NCBI GenBank assembly: GCA_947629115.1
Contig: CANRCL010000020.1
Location: forward strand, 1 to 14,668
From: an uncultured Bacilli bacterium
GTDB taxonomy: Bacteria; Bacillota_I; Bacilli_A; RF39; UBA660
DNA: 14,668 bases
Direction: 5' to 3'
Both the position numbers and the translations under genes were made by a program. This document shows, one piece after another, positions 7,331 to 13,804 of this stretch. Below the pieces are notes generated by a model that saw only the letters and a program-made list of their open reading frames with translations, was not told the origin of the DNA and ran no database searches. Position 1 is the stretch's first letter. The number at the start of each line of letters is the position of its first letter.

Positions 7331-7348
7331 AATGATTTGCTTTATAAT
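7320..7348 (+). promoter_or_regulatory. Rubrerythrin promoter overlapping the upstream terminator
   Basis: The -35 box is TTTACT (7320-7325), lying inside the 3' arm of the preceding terminator. A 17-nt spacer and a consensus -10 TATAAT (7343-7348) follow. The predicted start is near 7355, giving a 20-nt leader with AAGGAAG before ATG 7376. Confidence 0.75.
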
Positions 7349-7375
7349 TTCAATTATGAAGGAAGTGTAATTTTT

Positions 7376-7915
7376 ATGGAATTAAAAGGTTCAAAAACAG
7401 AAAGTAATTTAATGGCGGCTTTTGCTGGAGAAAGTCAAGCAAGAAATAAATATACTTATTATGCTAGTAAAGCAAAAAAAGAAGGATATGAACAAATAGC
7501 AGCAATTTTTGAAGAAACTGCAAATAACGAAAAAGAACATGCTAAAATGTGGTTTAAAGAATTACATAATGGTGAAGTTCCTGATACTCATACTAATTTA
7601 GAAGATGCAGCAGCCGGTGAAAATTATGAATGGACTGATATGTATGCTGAATTTGCTAAAGTAGCCAAAGAAGAAGGATTTACAAGAATTGCAACTTTAT
7701 TTGAAATGGTTGGAGCAATTGAAAAAGAACACGAAGAAAGATATCGTAAATTAATTAAAAATATGGATGAAGGTTTAGTATTCTCATCAGAAGGCGATAC
7801 TATTTGGGTATGTCGTAATTGTGGACACGTAGTAATTGGTAAAAAGGCTCCAGAAATTTGCCCGGTTTGTAAACACGCTCAAAGTTATTTTGAAAGAAAA
7901 GCCGAAAATTATTAA
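7376..7915 (+). CDS. rbr: Rubrerythrin
   Basis: This 179-residue protein is a classical rubrerythrin, a non-haem iron peroxidase that removes hydrogen peroxide in anaerobes. The N-terminal ferritin-like four-helix domain supplies the di-iron ligands: Glu19 in [10 protein letters not shown], Glu52 and His55 in NEKEHA, the Glu pair near 99-100, and Glu116/His119 in EKEHEERY. The C-terminal rubredoxin-like domain carries Cys146-x2-Cys149 and Cys162-x2-Cys165 for one iron. ATG 7376 is chosen because AAGGAAG (7359-7365) is well placed and homologs begin here. A TTG at 7337 in the same frame would lie upstream of the predicted transcription start. The gene is transcribed alone from its own promoter. 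No terminator is seen between it and the T-box, so read-through into the T-box leader is possible. Confidence 0.96.
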   Translation: MELKGSKTESNLMAAFAGESQARNKYTYYASKAKKEGYEQIAAIFEETANNEKEHAKMWFKELHNGEVPDTHTNLEDAAAGENYEWTDMYAEFAKVAKEEGFTRIATLFEMVGAIEKEHEERYRKLIKNMDEGLVFSSEGDTIWVCRNCGHVVIGKKAPEICPVCKHAQSYFERKAENY

Positions 7916-7918
7916 TAT
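7890..7918 (+). promoter_or_regulatory. Promoter of the T-box/pheST operon
   Basis: The -35 box is TTGAAA (7890-7895), then a 17-nt spacer, then -10 TAATAT (7913-7918), overlapping the end of the rubrerythrin gene. The predicted start is near 7925, which matches the first base-paired nucleotides of T-box stem I. Confidence 0.6.
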
Positions 7919-7924
7919 AAAACA

Positions 7925-8136
7925 CGTTGAATTAAATTAAGTAGAATTATTAATCTTAAAGAAGAGAAAAAATATCAAAGGGTGCAAATATTTTTAGATA
8001 ATTAATAATTTGAATTTCAGTTAAGGAGTGTTGTTGCGTAATTCGCATTAAGAATTAAAGAGTATGATTAATTTCATAAATAAAGGTGGTACCGCGGGTC
8101 TATCTCGTCCTTTAGCCTTATTTATGAAATTTTTTT
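7925..8136 (+). promoter_or_regulatory. T-box riboswitch, phenylalanine (UUC) specifier
   Basis: This leader senses uncharged tRNA. Stem I: the AGUA loop-E strand is at 7940-7943. The upper stem ATTATTAAT (7946-7954) pairs with ATTAATAAT (8001-8009). The specifier loop reads TGAATTTCAG (8011-8020), with the specifier TTC at 8016-8018 followed by A. Shifting by one base gives TTT, also Phe. A small stem TGCG/CGCA lies at 8035-8047. The T-box core AAAGGTGGTACCGCGGG runs from 8082; its UGGU (8087-8090) pairs with the ACCA end of a tRNA having A73, as tRNA-Phe has. AAAGG (8082-8086) pairs with CCTTT (8109-8113) as antiterminator. The Phe assignment agrees with pheST downstream, but the first genes controlled are two mTERF-like genes. 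Confidence 0.95.
8071..8136 (+). terminator. T-box conditional terminator
   Basis: ATTTCATAAATAA plus GG (8071-8086, one bulged A) pairs with CCTTATTTATGAAAT (8116-8130), followed by TTTTTT. This stem uses the same AAGG as the antiterminator, so the two folds exclude each other. When tRNA-Phe is charged, transcription should stop here, before the mTERF-like genes and pheST. Confidence 0.93.
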
Positions 8137-8154
8137 ATGAATGTGAGGTGACAT

Positions 8155-9477
8155 ATGGAAGATGTTTATAATTATATGTTAGAATTTGGTTATAAAAAAG
8201 AAGATATAGATAAAATTGTTAATACTTATCCCATTAATAATATGCAGCCATTAACATTGTTTAATAATATTCAAAGAAATAATAACTGGCTTTTAGAAAA
8301 TGGTTATAATAAAAACAATATTATAAAGATGACAGTCTTTCTCCCAAGTATATATGGTTGTTCAGTAGATAATCTTAATCAAAAAGTAGATAATTTAATA
8401 AATTTGGGTTATATCAAAGAACAAGTAATCAAAATGACAATATTTTTACCTAATTTATATAGTTATTCAATAGAAAATATTAATCTAAAAATAGACGATT
8501 TAATAAATCTCGGTTATACCAAAGAACAAATTCTTAAAATGACAGCGTCATCACCAAATATATGGGGCTTTTCAATAGATAATATTAAACAAAAAATAAA
8601 CAATTTAATAAGTCTAGATTATACAAAAGATCAAGTAATGAAAATGACTGTCCTTTTCCCAAATATATATGGTTATTCCAAAGATAGTATTAAGAAAAAA
8701 ATAGATGATTTAATAAGTCTTGGCTATTCCCAAGATAAAATTCTTAAAATGACAACATTATATCCGGCTTTATATAGTTATTCTTTAGAAAATATTAACC
8801 AAAAAATTAGTGATTTAATGGATTTAGGCTATACCAAAGAACAAATAATCAAAATGACAATATCTTTACCAATTATATATGGTTATTCGATAGAGAATAT
8901 TAAGCAAAAAATAAAAGATTTGATGAGTCTTGGGTATACGGAAAAACAAGTAATCAAAATGACAATATTACAACCAGCATTATTTAGTCGTTCAATTGAG
9001 CATATTAGGCAAAAAATCAGTAAGATAATAGACCTTGGCTATAAAAAAGAACAACTAATTCAAATTACCACATTATTACCAGCAATACTTAGTTTATCAA
9101 TAGAAAATGTTATGCAAAAAATAGAAGATTTAATGAATTTAGGTTATACAAAAGAGCAAGTAATAAATATGACGATATCCTTACCTATGATTTTAGGCTA
9201 TTCACTAGAAAGCATTAAACAAAAAATAAATTTTTATAGAGAAATAGGATTAGATTTTATTGCTCCCGAAAAAACAAGAAATTTAGTTCAAAGTGTGGAA
9301 TTAAGTTATGCTAGATATAATTTCTTTAAAGATAAAGGCATATTTATTAATAGTCAAAATTATAGATATTTATTCTATGATGAAAAAAAGTTCTTGAAAC
9401 AATTTGGCATATCTAAAAAAGAATTATTACTAATGTATCCATATGAAATGGAGGAAGAAAAAGAAAATGTTAGATAA
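8155..9477 (+). CDS. mTERF-like helical repeat protein (nine 35-residue repeats)
   Basis: This 440-residue protein has no signal peptide or membrane segment and is presumably cytoplasmic. From residue 50 to 364 it consists of nine repeats of exactly 35 residues with no insertion or deletion; a degenerate unit at 12-22 precedes them. The consensus starts GYTKEQVIKMT, continues with a conserved Pro four residues on (LPxIYGYS), and ends IENIxQKIxDLMSL. The helix-Pro-helix layout, the Pro before a hydrophobic LYSYS/IYGYS segment and the Ser-x-Glu-Asn capping resemble the mTERF motif of organelle nucleic-acid-binding proteins. The repeat length also equals that of PPR proteins, but the pattern differs. 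Residues 365-440 form a non-repeated cap ending in a further mTERF-like unit (FGISKKELLLMYP). Start ATG 8155 follows TGAGGTG (8144-8150), right after the T-box terminator. Function is unknown. Its position predicts induction by Phe starvation. Confidence 0.82.
   Translation: MEDVYNYMLEFGYKKEDIDKIVNTYPINNMQPLTLFNNIQRNNNWLLENGYNKNNIIKMTVFLPSIYGCSVDNLNQKVDNLINLGYIKEQVIKMTIFLPNLYSYSIENINLKIDDLINLGYTKEQILKMTASSPNIWGFSIDNIKQKINNLISLDYTKDQVMKMTVLFPNIYGYSKDSIKKKIDDLISLGYSQDKILKMTTLYPALYSYSLENINQKISDLMDLGYTKEQIIKMTISLPIIYGYSIENIKQKIKDLMSLGYTEKQVIKMTILQPALFSRSIEHIRQKISKIIDLGYKKEQLIQITTLLPAILSLSIENVMQKIEDLMNLGYTKEQVINMTISLPMILGYSLESIKQKINFYREIGLDFIAPEKTRNLVQSVELSYARYNFFKDKGIFINSQNYRYLFYDEKKFLKQFGISKKELLLMYPYEMEEEKENVR
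8302..9246 (+). repeat. Nine tandem 105-bp coding repeats
   Basis: Units start at 8302, 8407, 8512, 8617, 8722, 8827, 8932, 9037 and 9142, each exactly 105 bp. Similarity is patchy at DNA level: units 2 and 6 are nearly identical over about 40 bp from the GGT/GGC-TAT codons, units 2, 6 and 7 share TAATCAAAATGACAATAT, and units 3 and 5 share ATTCTTAAAATGACA. This suggests duplication and gene conversion among units rather than uniform ancient divergence. Confidence 0.93.
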
Positions 9478-9859
9478 GTTAATTGAATTAGGGATAAGAG
9501 AGGTTGATATTAAAAACATTCAAGAATTTATAGATGAAGATAATTTAGAAGATTTTAATAAAATTATCGATTTATTCGTAAATATTAATTGTAGTCCTAG
9601 TATGATAAGAAATATAGTTGTTGGTAATCCCTCTATAATGCAAAGAAGTTATCAAGATATAATAAATTTAATAAATTATATGACAAATATTGGTTTAGAA
9701 AATCTTAACTTACTATTTAATAGTTATCCCCTTTTATTAAATAAAGATAAATTTGAAATAGAAGATTATATAAATGAAAAACTTAATAAAGGAATTTTAC
9801 TTGAAGATATTGTTAATGAATTAGATAATAATCCGATGATTATTGATGAAATGATTTAG
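9467..9859 (+). CDS. Small mTERF-like repeat protein
   Basis: This 130-residue protein has no close family that I can name. It shows three divergent units of the same helix-Pro-helix type as its neighbour: CSPSMIRNIVVGNPSIM, GLENLNLLFNSYPLLL and GILLEDIVNELDNNPMII, each with Pro followed by hydrophobics. It is acidic and lacks membrane segments. ATG 9467 is chosen: it lies 11 nt after GGAGGA (9450-9455) and overlaps the end of the 440-residue gene by 11 nt (ATGTTAGATAA), so translation is likely coupled. An ATG at 9443 in the same frame would add a lysine-rich stretch but lacks a good ribosome binding site. It may be a partner of the larger protein, or a fragment of a once longer repeat protein split by frameshift. 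The pheS Shine-Dalgarno overlaps its stop. Confidence 0.72.
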   Translation: MLDKLIELGIREVDIKNIQEFIDEDNLEDFNKIIDLFVNINCSPSMIRNIVVGNPSIMQRSYQDIINLINYMTNIGLENLNLLFNSYPLLLNKDKFEIEDYINEKLNKGILLEDIVNELDNNPMIIDEMI

Positions 9860-9873
9860 AAAGGAAGATGTTT

Positions 9874-10923
9874 ATGTATAATGAAAAAGTAAATGAAATA
9901 AAAAAAGAATTACAAACTGCCTTTGATGGTATAGATACTTTAGATAAACTTGATAACGTTAAAACTTTATATATGGGGAAAAATGGTAAAATTACCGAAT
10001 TAAATAGTTTAATTAAAGAAGTACCTAATGAAGAAAAAAAGAATTTTGGAATGCAAGTTAATGAATTAAAAAATATTTTTAATACAACTTATGCTCAAAT
10101 TGCAGAAGATATAGAAAATAAAGAAATCAATGAAAAATTAAATAGTGAAGCAATTGATGTCACTTTACCGGGAGTAGAAATTCCTAATGGGTCTGCTCAT
10201 ATGATTGAGAGAATTATTGAAAGTTTAGAAACTTTACTTATGAGTATGGGATATGATGTTGTAGAGGGACCAGAAGTAGAAAAAGATTTATATAATTTTG
10301 AACTTTTAAATTTACCTAAAGGTCATCCGGCTCGTGATGCCCAAGATACTTTCTATATTAAAGGAGAAGAATATTTACTTCGTAGTCAAACAAGTCCTGT
10401 TCAAGTTAGAACAATGTTAAAAGAAAAAGGCGAAAATCCAATTAGAATTATATGTCCTGGTAAGACTTATCGAAGAGATGAAGATGACGCCACCCATTCT
10501 CACGAATTTACTCAAATGGAGGGCTTACTTGTTGATAAAAATATTACTTTAGGGGATTTAAAAGGAACTTTTGAAGTTATTGCTAAAAAATTATTTGGTG
10601 AAGCAAGAGAAACAAGATTTAGACCAAGTTATTATCCTTTTACTGAACCAAGTGTGGAAATGGATATTAGTTGTTTTAACTGTAATGGTAAAGGATGTCC
10701 AATTTGTAAAGGAACAGGTTGGATAACCGTTGGTGGTGCTGGTATGGTTAATCCCATAGTTTTAAGAAATTGTGGATATGATCCCGATGTTTGGAATGGC
10801 TTTGCTTTTGGCTTTGGTATTGAAAGATTAGCCATGCTAAAATATGGAGTAAATGATATTCGTACCTTTTATACAAACTATGATATTCGAAGTTTAAAAG
10901 AAACAAATAGAAGGGAGTATTAA
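9874..10923 (+). CDS. pheS: Phenylalanine--tRNA ligase alpha subunit
   Basis: This 349-residue catalytic subunit of the (alpha-beta)2 class II synthetase charges tRNA-Phe. An N-terminal coiled coil (about 1-85) binds tRNA. The catalytic domain has GSAHMIERIIE, motif 2 GKTYRRDEDDATHSHEFTQ (196-214) and motif 3 GFGIERLAMLKYGVNDIR (313-330). Four cysteines (267, 270, 275, 278) form the small knuckle common in Firmicutes PheS. ATG 9874 is preferred to ATG 9868 because AGGAAG (9862-9867) then has 6 nt spacing. The gene is third in the T-box operon, 14 nt after the small mTERF-like gene and 1 nt before pheT. No terminator or promoter is seen between these genes, so control by the Phe T-box should extend to it. 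Confidence 0.98.
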   Translation: MYNEKVNEIKKELQTAFDGIDTLDKLDNVKTLYMGKNGKITELNSLIKEVPNEEKKNFGMQVNELKNIFNTTYAQIAEDIENKEINEKLNSEAIDVTLPGVEIPNGSAHMIERIIESLETLLMSMGYDVVEGPEVEKDLYNFELLNLPKGHPARDAQDTFYIKGEEYLLRSQTSPVQVRTMLKEKGENPIRIICPGKTYRRDEDDATHSHEFTQMEGLLVDKNITLGDLKGTFEVIAKKLFGEARETRFRPSYYPFTEPSVEMDISCFNCNGKGCPICKGTGWITVGGAGMVNPIVLRNCGYDPDVWNGFAFGFGIERLAMLKYGVNDIRTFYTNYDIRSLKETNRREY

Positions 10924-10924
10924 A

Positions 10925-13312
10925 ATGGCAATAAGTTTAAATTGGATAAATGATTATATTGATATTAAAAATGAAGATAAAGTAGCCTTAGCCAATAAAA
11001 TTACTAAAGCCGGAATTAATGTTGAAAAAGTTTCTGCAAATAATATTGATAATTTAGTAATTGGTGAAATTGTAGAATGCCATAAACATCCTAATAGTGA
11101 CCATTTAAATTTATGTCAAGTAAATATAGGCGATAGTACTGTTCAAATAGTATGTGGTGCAAATAATGTAAGACCAAATTTAAAAGTAATTGTGGCTTTA
11201 CCTGGGGCAATTTTACCTGGAAATTTTGAAATTAAAAAAAGTGTAATTCGTGGTGAAGAATCTAATGGTATGATATGTGCTTTATTCGAACTTGGATTAG
11301 AAGAAAAAAATGAAGAAACATATAATAAAGGTATTACCGAACTTGGAAGTGATGCCATAGTAGGTGAAAATCCTTTAGAATATTTAGGCTTAGCCGATAC
11401 TTTATATGAATTAGACTTAAATCCTAATAGAACAGATTGCAATAATCATATTCCATTTGCTTATGAAGTTGCAGCAGTTCTTGGTAAAAATGTTAAAATG
11501 CCAGATGTTAGTTATACAGAAAATAATGAAAAAATAGAAGATTTAGTTTCTTTAAAAGTAGATACTAAAAATGTTTCTATGTATAATTTAATGATTGCTA
11601 AAGACGTGACTATTAAAGAAAGTCCAGATTTTATTAAACAAAGACTAGAAGTTGCTGGAGTTAGAAGTATAAATAATGTTGTTGATATTTCCAATTATGT
11701 TATGCTTGAATATGGACAACCACTTCATTTTTTTGATAAAGATGTTGTTGGAGATAAAATAGTAGTTAGAATGGCTCAAGAGGGCGAAAAAATAACGACT
11801 TTAGATAAAGAAGAAAGAGATTTAACTGTTGATGATATTTTAATAACTGATGGCGATACTCCTTTATGTGTGGCTGGAGTTATGGGTGGTCTTGACAGTG
11901 GTATATCTGATAATACTAAAAATATTTTAATTGAATCAGCCATTTTTAATCCTTATAATATTCGTTATACATCTATAAGATTAGGCCTTAGAAGTGAAGC
12001 AAGTTTAAGATTAGAAAAACCATTAAGTTATGAATTTTGTTCTTTAGCCATAAAAAGAGCCTGTCATTTATTAGAAAAATATGCGGATGCTAAAATAGTT
12101 AAAGGCTGTATAACTTATGATATAACTGCTAAAACTCCTAAAATAATTAATGTTAAAGAAGAAGAAATTAATTCTATTTTAGGAATGGTTATACCTACTC
12201 AAGAAATAGAAAGAATATTAAATAATTTAGGATTTGAATTTACTAAAAATAATAATTCTTATGAAGTTGTAGTACCTAATAGAAGACAAGATATTTACCC
12301 TCAAAAAGAAGATATTATTGAAGAAGTAGGGCGAATTTATGGTTATGATAATATTAAGCCAACTCTTCCTTTTGTAACTACTAAAAAAGGTGAATATGCT
12401 GAAGCCATAAAATATCGTAAAATTGTTTCACAACATATGCGTTCTTTAGGATTTAATGAATTAAGAACTTATACTTTAGTTAGTGAAGAAGAAAGTAATA
12501 AATATAATTATCATTTTGGTAAAACAATAAAATTATTAAGACCAATGTTAAAAGAAAAATCATATATTAGACAAAGTTTATTAAGTTCATTAGTTGATGT
12601 GGCTAAATATAATAAAAATAAGAAAAATAATGATATCTTTTTATATGAAATTGCCAATACCTATTATGAAGATGAAGAATATATAGAAGATACTAAATTA
12701 GCCTTTGTAATGGCTGGTAAGTATTTATCTAATTCTTGGAATCCTTTATGTTATGATACTGATTTTTATTTAATAAAAGGTATAGTAGAAAACATTTTAA
12801 AATATATGGGTTATGAAAATCGTTATAATTTAAAATTAAGTGAAGATTTACCAACAGAAATTCATCCTAAAATAAATAGTGAAATTATTGTTGATGGCGT
12901 AAATATTGGCTATTTTGGTAAATTACATCCTAATGTAATTAAAGATGATATGTATGTTTGTGAAATATCTTTGACTAAATTAAATGAACATAAAACAAGC
13001 GATATTAAATATAAAGAATTAAATAAATATCCAACAATTGAAAAAGATATGGCTTTTGTAATAGATGATGAAATACCTAGTCAAGATTTAATTAAAGAAA
13101 TTAAAAAATCTGGTGGAAAATTATTAACTGATGTTAAAGTATTCGATATTTATAAAGGCGAAAATATTGACGCTGGTAAAAAATCTATTGCTTATAAATT
13201 AACATTCCAAGATTATAGTAGAACTTTAACTGAAGAAGAAGTAATGACTATTTTTAATAAAATAATTCTTAATGTTGAAAGTAAATTTAAAGCCGTTTTA
13301 AGAGATAAATAA
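10925..13312 (+). CDS. pheT: Phenylalanine--tRNA ligase beta subunit
   Basis: This 795-residue full-length beta subunit contributes tRNA binding, editing of mischarged Tyr-tRNA-Phe and structural support. The domains are in the usual order. A tRNA-binding EMAP-like fold spans about 42-155 (VGEIVECHKHPNSDHLNLCQV; IVCGANNVRPNLKVIVALPG). The B3/B4 editing domain spans about 205-385 (VRSINNVVDISNYVMLEYGQ; HFFD). B5 spans about 405-475 (PNRRQDIYPQKEDIIEEVGR). A degenerate class II core follows, then an FDX-ACB anticodon-binding domain (about 702-795, KYPTIEKDMAFVIDDEI to the C-terminus). The Shine-Dalgarno AAGGGAG lies in the end of pheS, and the start is 1 nt after the pheS stop. No clear intrinsic terminator follows; the ssrA promoter begins 20 bp after the stop. 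Confidence 0.98.
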   Translation: MAISLNWINDYIDIKNEDKVALANKITKAGINVEKVSANNIDNLVIGEIVECHKHPNSDHLNLCQVNIGDSTVQIVCGANNVRPNLKVIVALPGAILPGNFEIKKSVIRGEESNGMICALFELGLEEKNEETYNKGITELGSDAIVGENPLEYLGLADTLYELDLNPNRTDCNNHIPFAYEVAAVLGKNVKMPDVSYTENNEKIEDLVSLKVDTKNVSMYNLMIAKDVTIKESPDFIKQRLEVAGVRSINNVVDISNYVMLEYGQPLHFFDKDVVGDKIVVRMAQEGEKITTLDKEERDLTVDDILITDGDTPLCVAGVMGGLDSGISDNTKNILIESAIFNPYNIRYTSIRLGLRSEASLRLEKPLSYEFCSLAIKRACHLLEKYADAKIVKGCITYDITAKTPKIINVKEEEINSILGMVIPTQEIERILNNLGFEFTKNNNSYEVVVPNRRQDIYPQKEDIIEEVGRIYGYDNIKPTLPFVTTKKGEYAEAIKYRKIVSQHMRSLGFNELRTYTLVSEEESNKYNYHFGKTIKLLRPMLKEKSYIRQSLLSSLVDVAKYNKNKKNNDIFLYEIANTYYEDEEYIEDTKLAFVMAGKYLSNSWNPLCYDTDFYLIKGIVENILKYMGYENRYNLKLSEDLPTEIHPKINSEIIVDGVNIGYFGKLHPNVIKDDMYVCEISLTKLNEHKTSDIKYKELNKYPTIEKDMAFVIDDEIPSQDLIKEIKKSGGKLLTDVKVFDIYKGENIDAGKKSIAYKLTFQDYSRTLTEEEVMTIFNKIILNVESKFKAVLRDK

Positions 13313-13331
13313 CAATATTAAGTTACCCCAT

Positions 13332-13360
13332 TTTACTTTATAATACTAATGTGATATAAT
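13332..13360 (+). promoter_or_regulatory. ssrA (tmRNA) promoter
   Basis: The -35 box is TTTACT (13332-13337), then a 17-nt spacer, then a consensus TATAAT (13355-13360) with an extended TG at 13352-13353. The predicted start near 13367 gives a short 5' leader before the mature tmRNA end at 13380, to be removed by RNase P. Confidence 0.82.
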
Positions 13361-13379
13361 TAATACGTACATTAGTTAT

Positions 13380-13730
13380 GGGGTAGTTTGGTTTCGACAT
13401 ATAAAAACTAGAAATGATTGCAAGTGGTAGGCATACCTAAAATGCACAAAAAAAATAAATAACGAAACTAATTATAGTTTTGCTCCACAATACGCTTAAG
13501 ATAGCGTAGGAGACTTTATACTTACCTTTCTTATAGGGGTTGTATAAAGGTCATTTATATAAGATATATTATTTTATTTGATTAATGTAAAATAATGAAT
13601 GTTTAATTAATCTAGTTATATAGAAAATGTGTTGGAGTTGTCTATATAATAAAATAAATTCCAACTAAACTTGTAGATATTGTTTAATAGATTATATTGG
13701 ACAGGAGTTCGATTCTCCTCTACTCCACCA
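13380..13730 (+). ncRNA. ssrA: Transfer-messenger RNA (tmRNA)
   Basis: tmRNA rescues stalled ribosomes and tags the unfinished peptide. The 5' end GGGGTAGTTTGGTTTCGAC is diagnostic. Its first seven bases pair with CTACTCC (13720-13726), followed by A and an encoded CCA (13728-13730). The TTCGATT loop with the AGGAG/CTCCT stem is the T arm. A tag reading frame ends at TAA 13497-13499 inside the perfect H5 hairpin TACGCT/AGCGTA (13491-13508). The region 13509-13690 has the length expected for the downstream pseudoknots. The total length of 351 nt is normal for a one-piece tmRNA. Confidence 0.97.
13458..13499 (+). other. tmRNA tag-peptide reading frame
   Basis: The only frame that ends in the H5 loop as usual reads NETNYSFAPQYA then TAA, optionally with one more Asn codon (AAT, 13458-13460) in front. 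Most tags start with Ala (or Asp/Glu/Gly) and end in LAA. Here the resume codon appears to be AAT or AAC, and the end is QYA. The exact resume position cannot be fixed by eye. Confidence 0.65.
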
Positions 13731-13763
13731 AAAAGATATTTAATTAAAATTATTATAAAAAAT

Positions 13764-13804
13764 AAAAATTAGTGATAATTAAAAATGAAATCACTAATTT
13801 TTTT
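13764..13804. terminator. Bidirectional terminator between ssrA and the DUF421 gene
   Basis: A perfect 13-bp stem, AAAAATTAGTGAT (13764-13776) with ATCACTAATTTTT (13790-13802), has T-rich flanks in both directions (seven T on the + side, five on the - side). It lies 34 nt after the tmRNA CCA and contains the TAG stop codon of the convergent gene. Confidence 0.88.

Noticed and set aside
8302..9246. Tandem 105-bp repeats as a CRISPR array or non-coding satellite
   Set aside because: The period is a multiple of three, the repeats are translated without interruption and there is no constant repeat with unique spacers.
8155..9477. PPR protein, because of the 35-residue period
   Set aside because: The PPR pattern (two helices with Tyr/Asn-Thr-Leu-Ile and Gly-x-x-x-Glu-Ala) is absent; the Pro-hydrophobic segment and helix layout fit mTERF better. 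Not fully excluded.
10632..11694. Short minus-strand open frames inside pheS and pheT (10632-10835, 11143-11442, 11512-11694)
   Set aside because: They lie wholly opposite strongly conserved synthetase sequence and show no family pattern or initiation signal.
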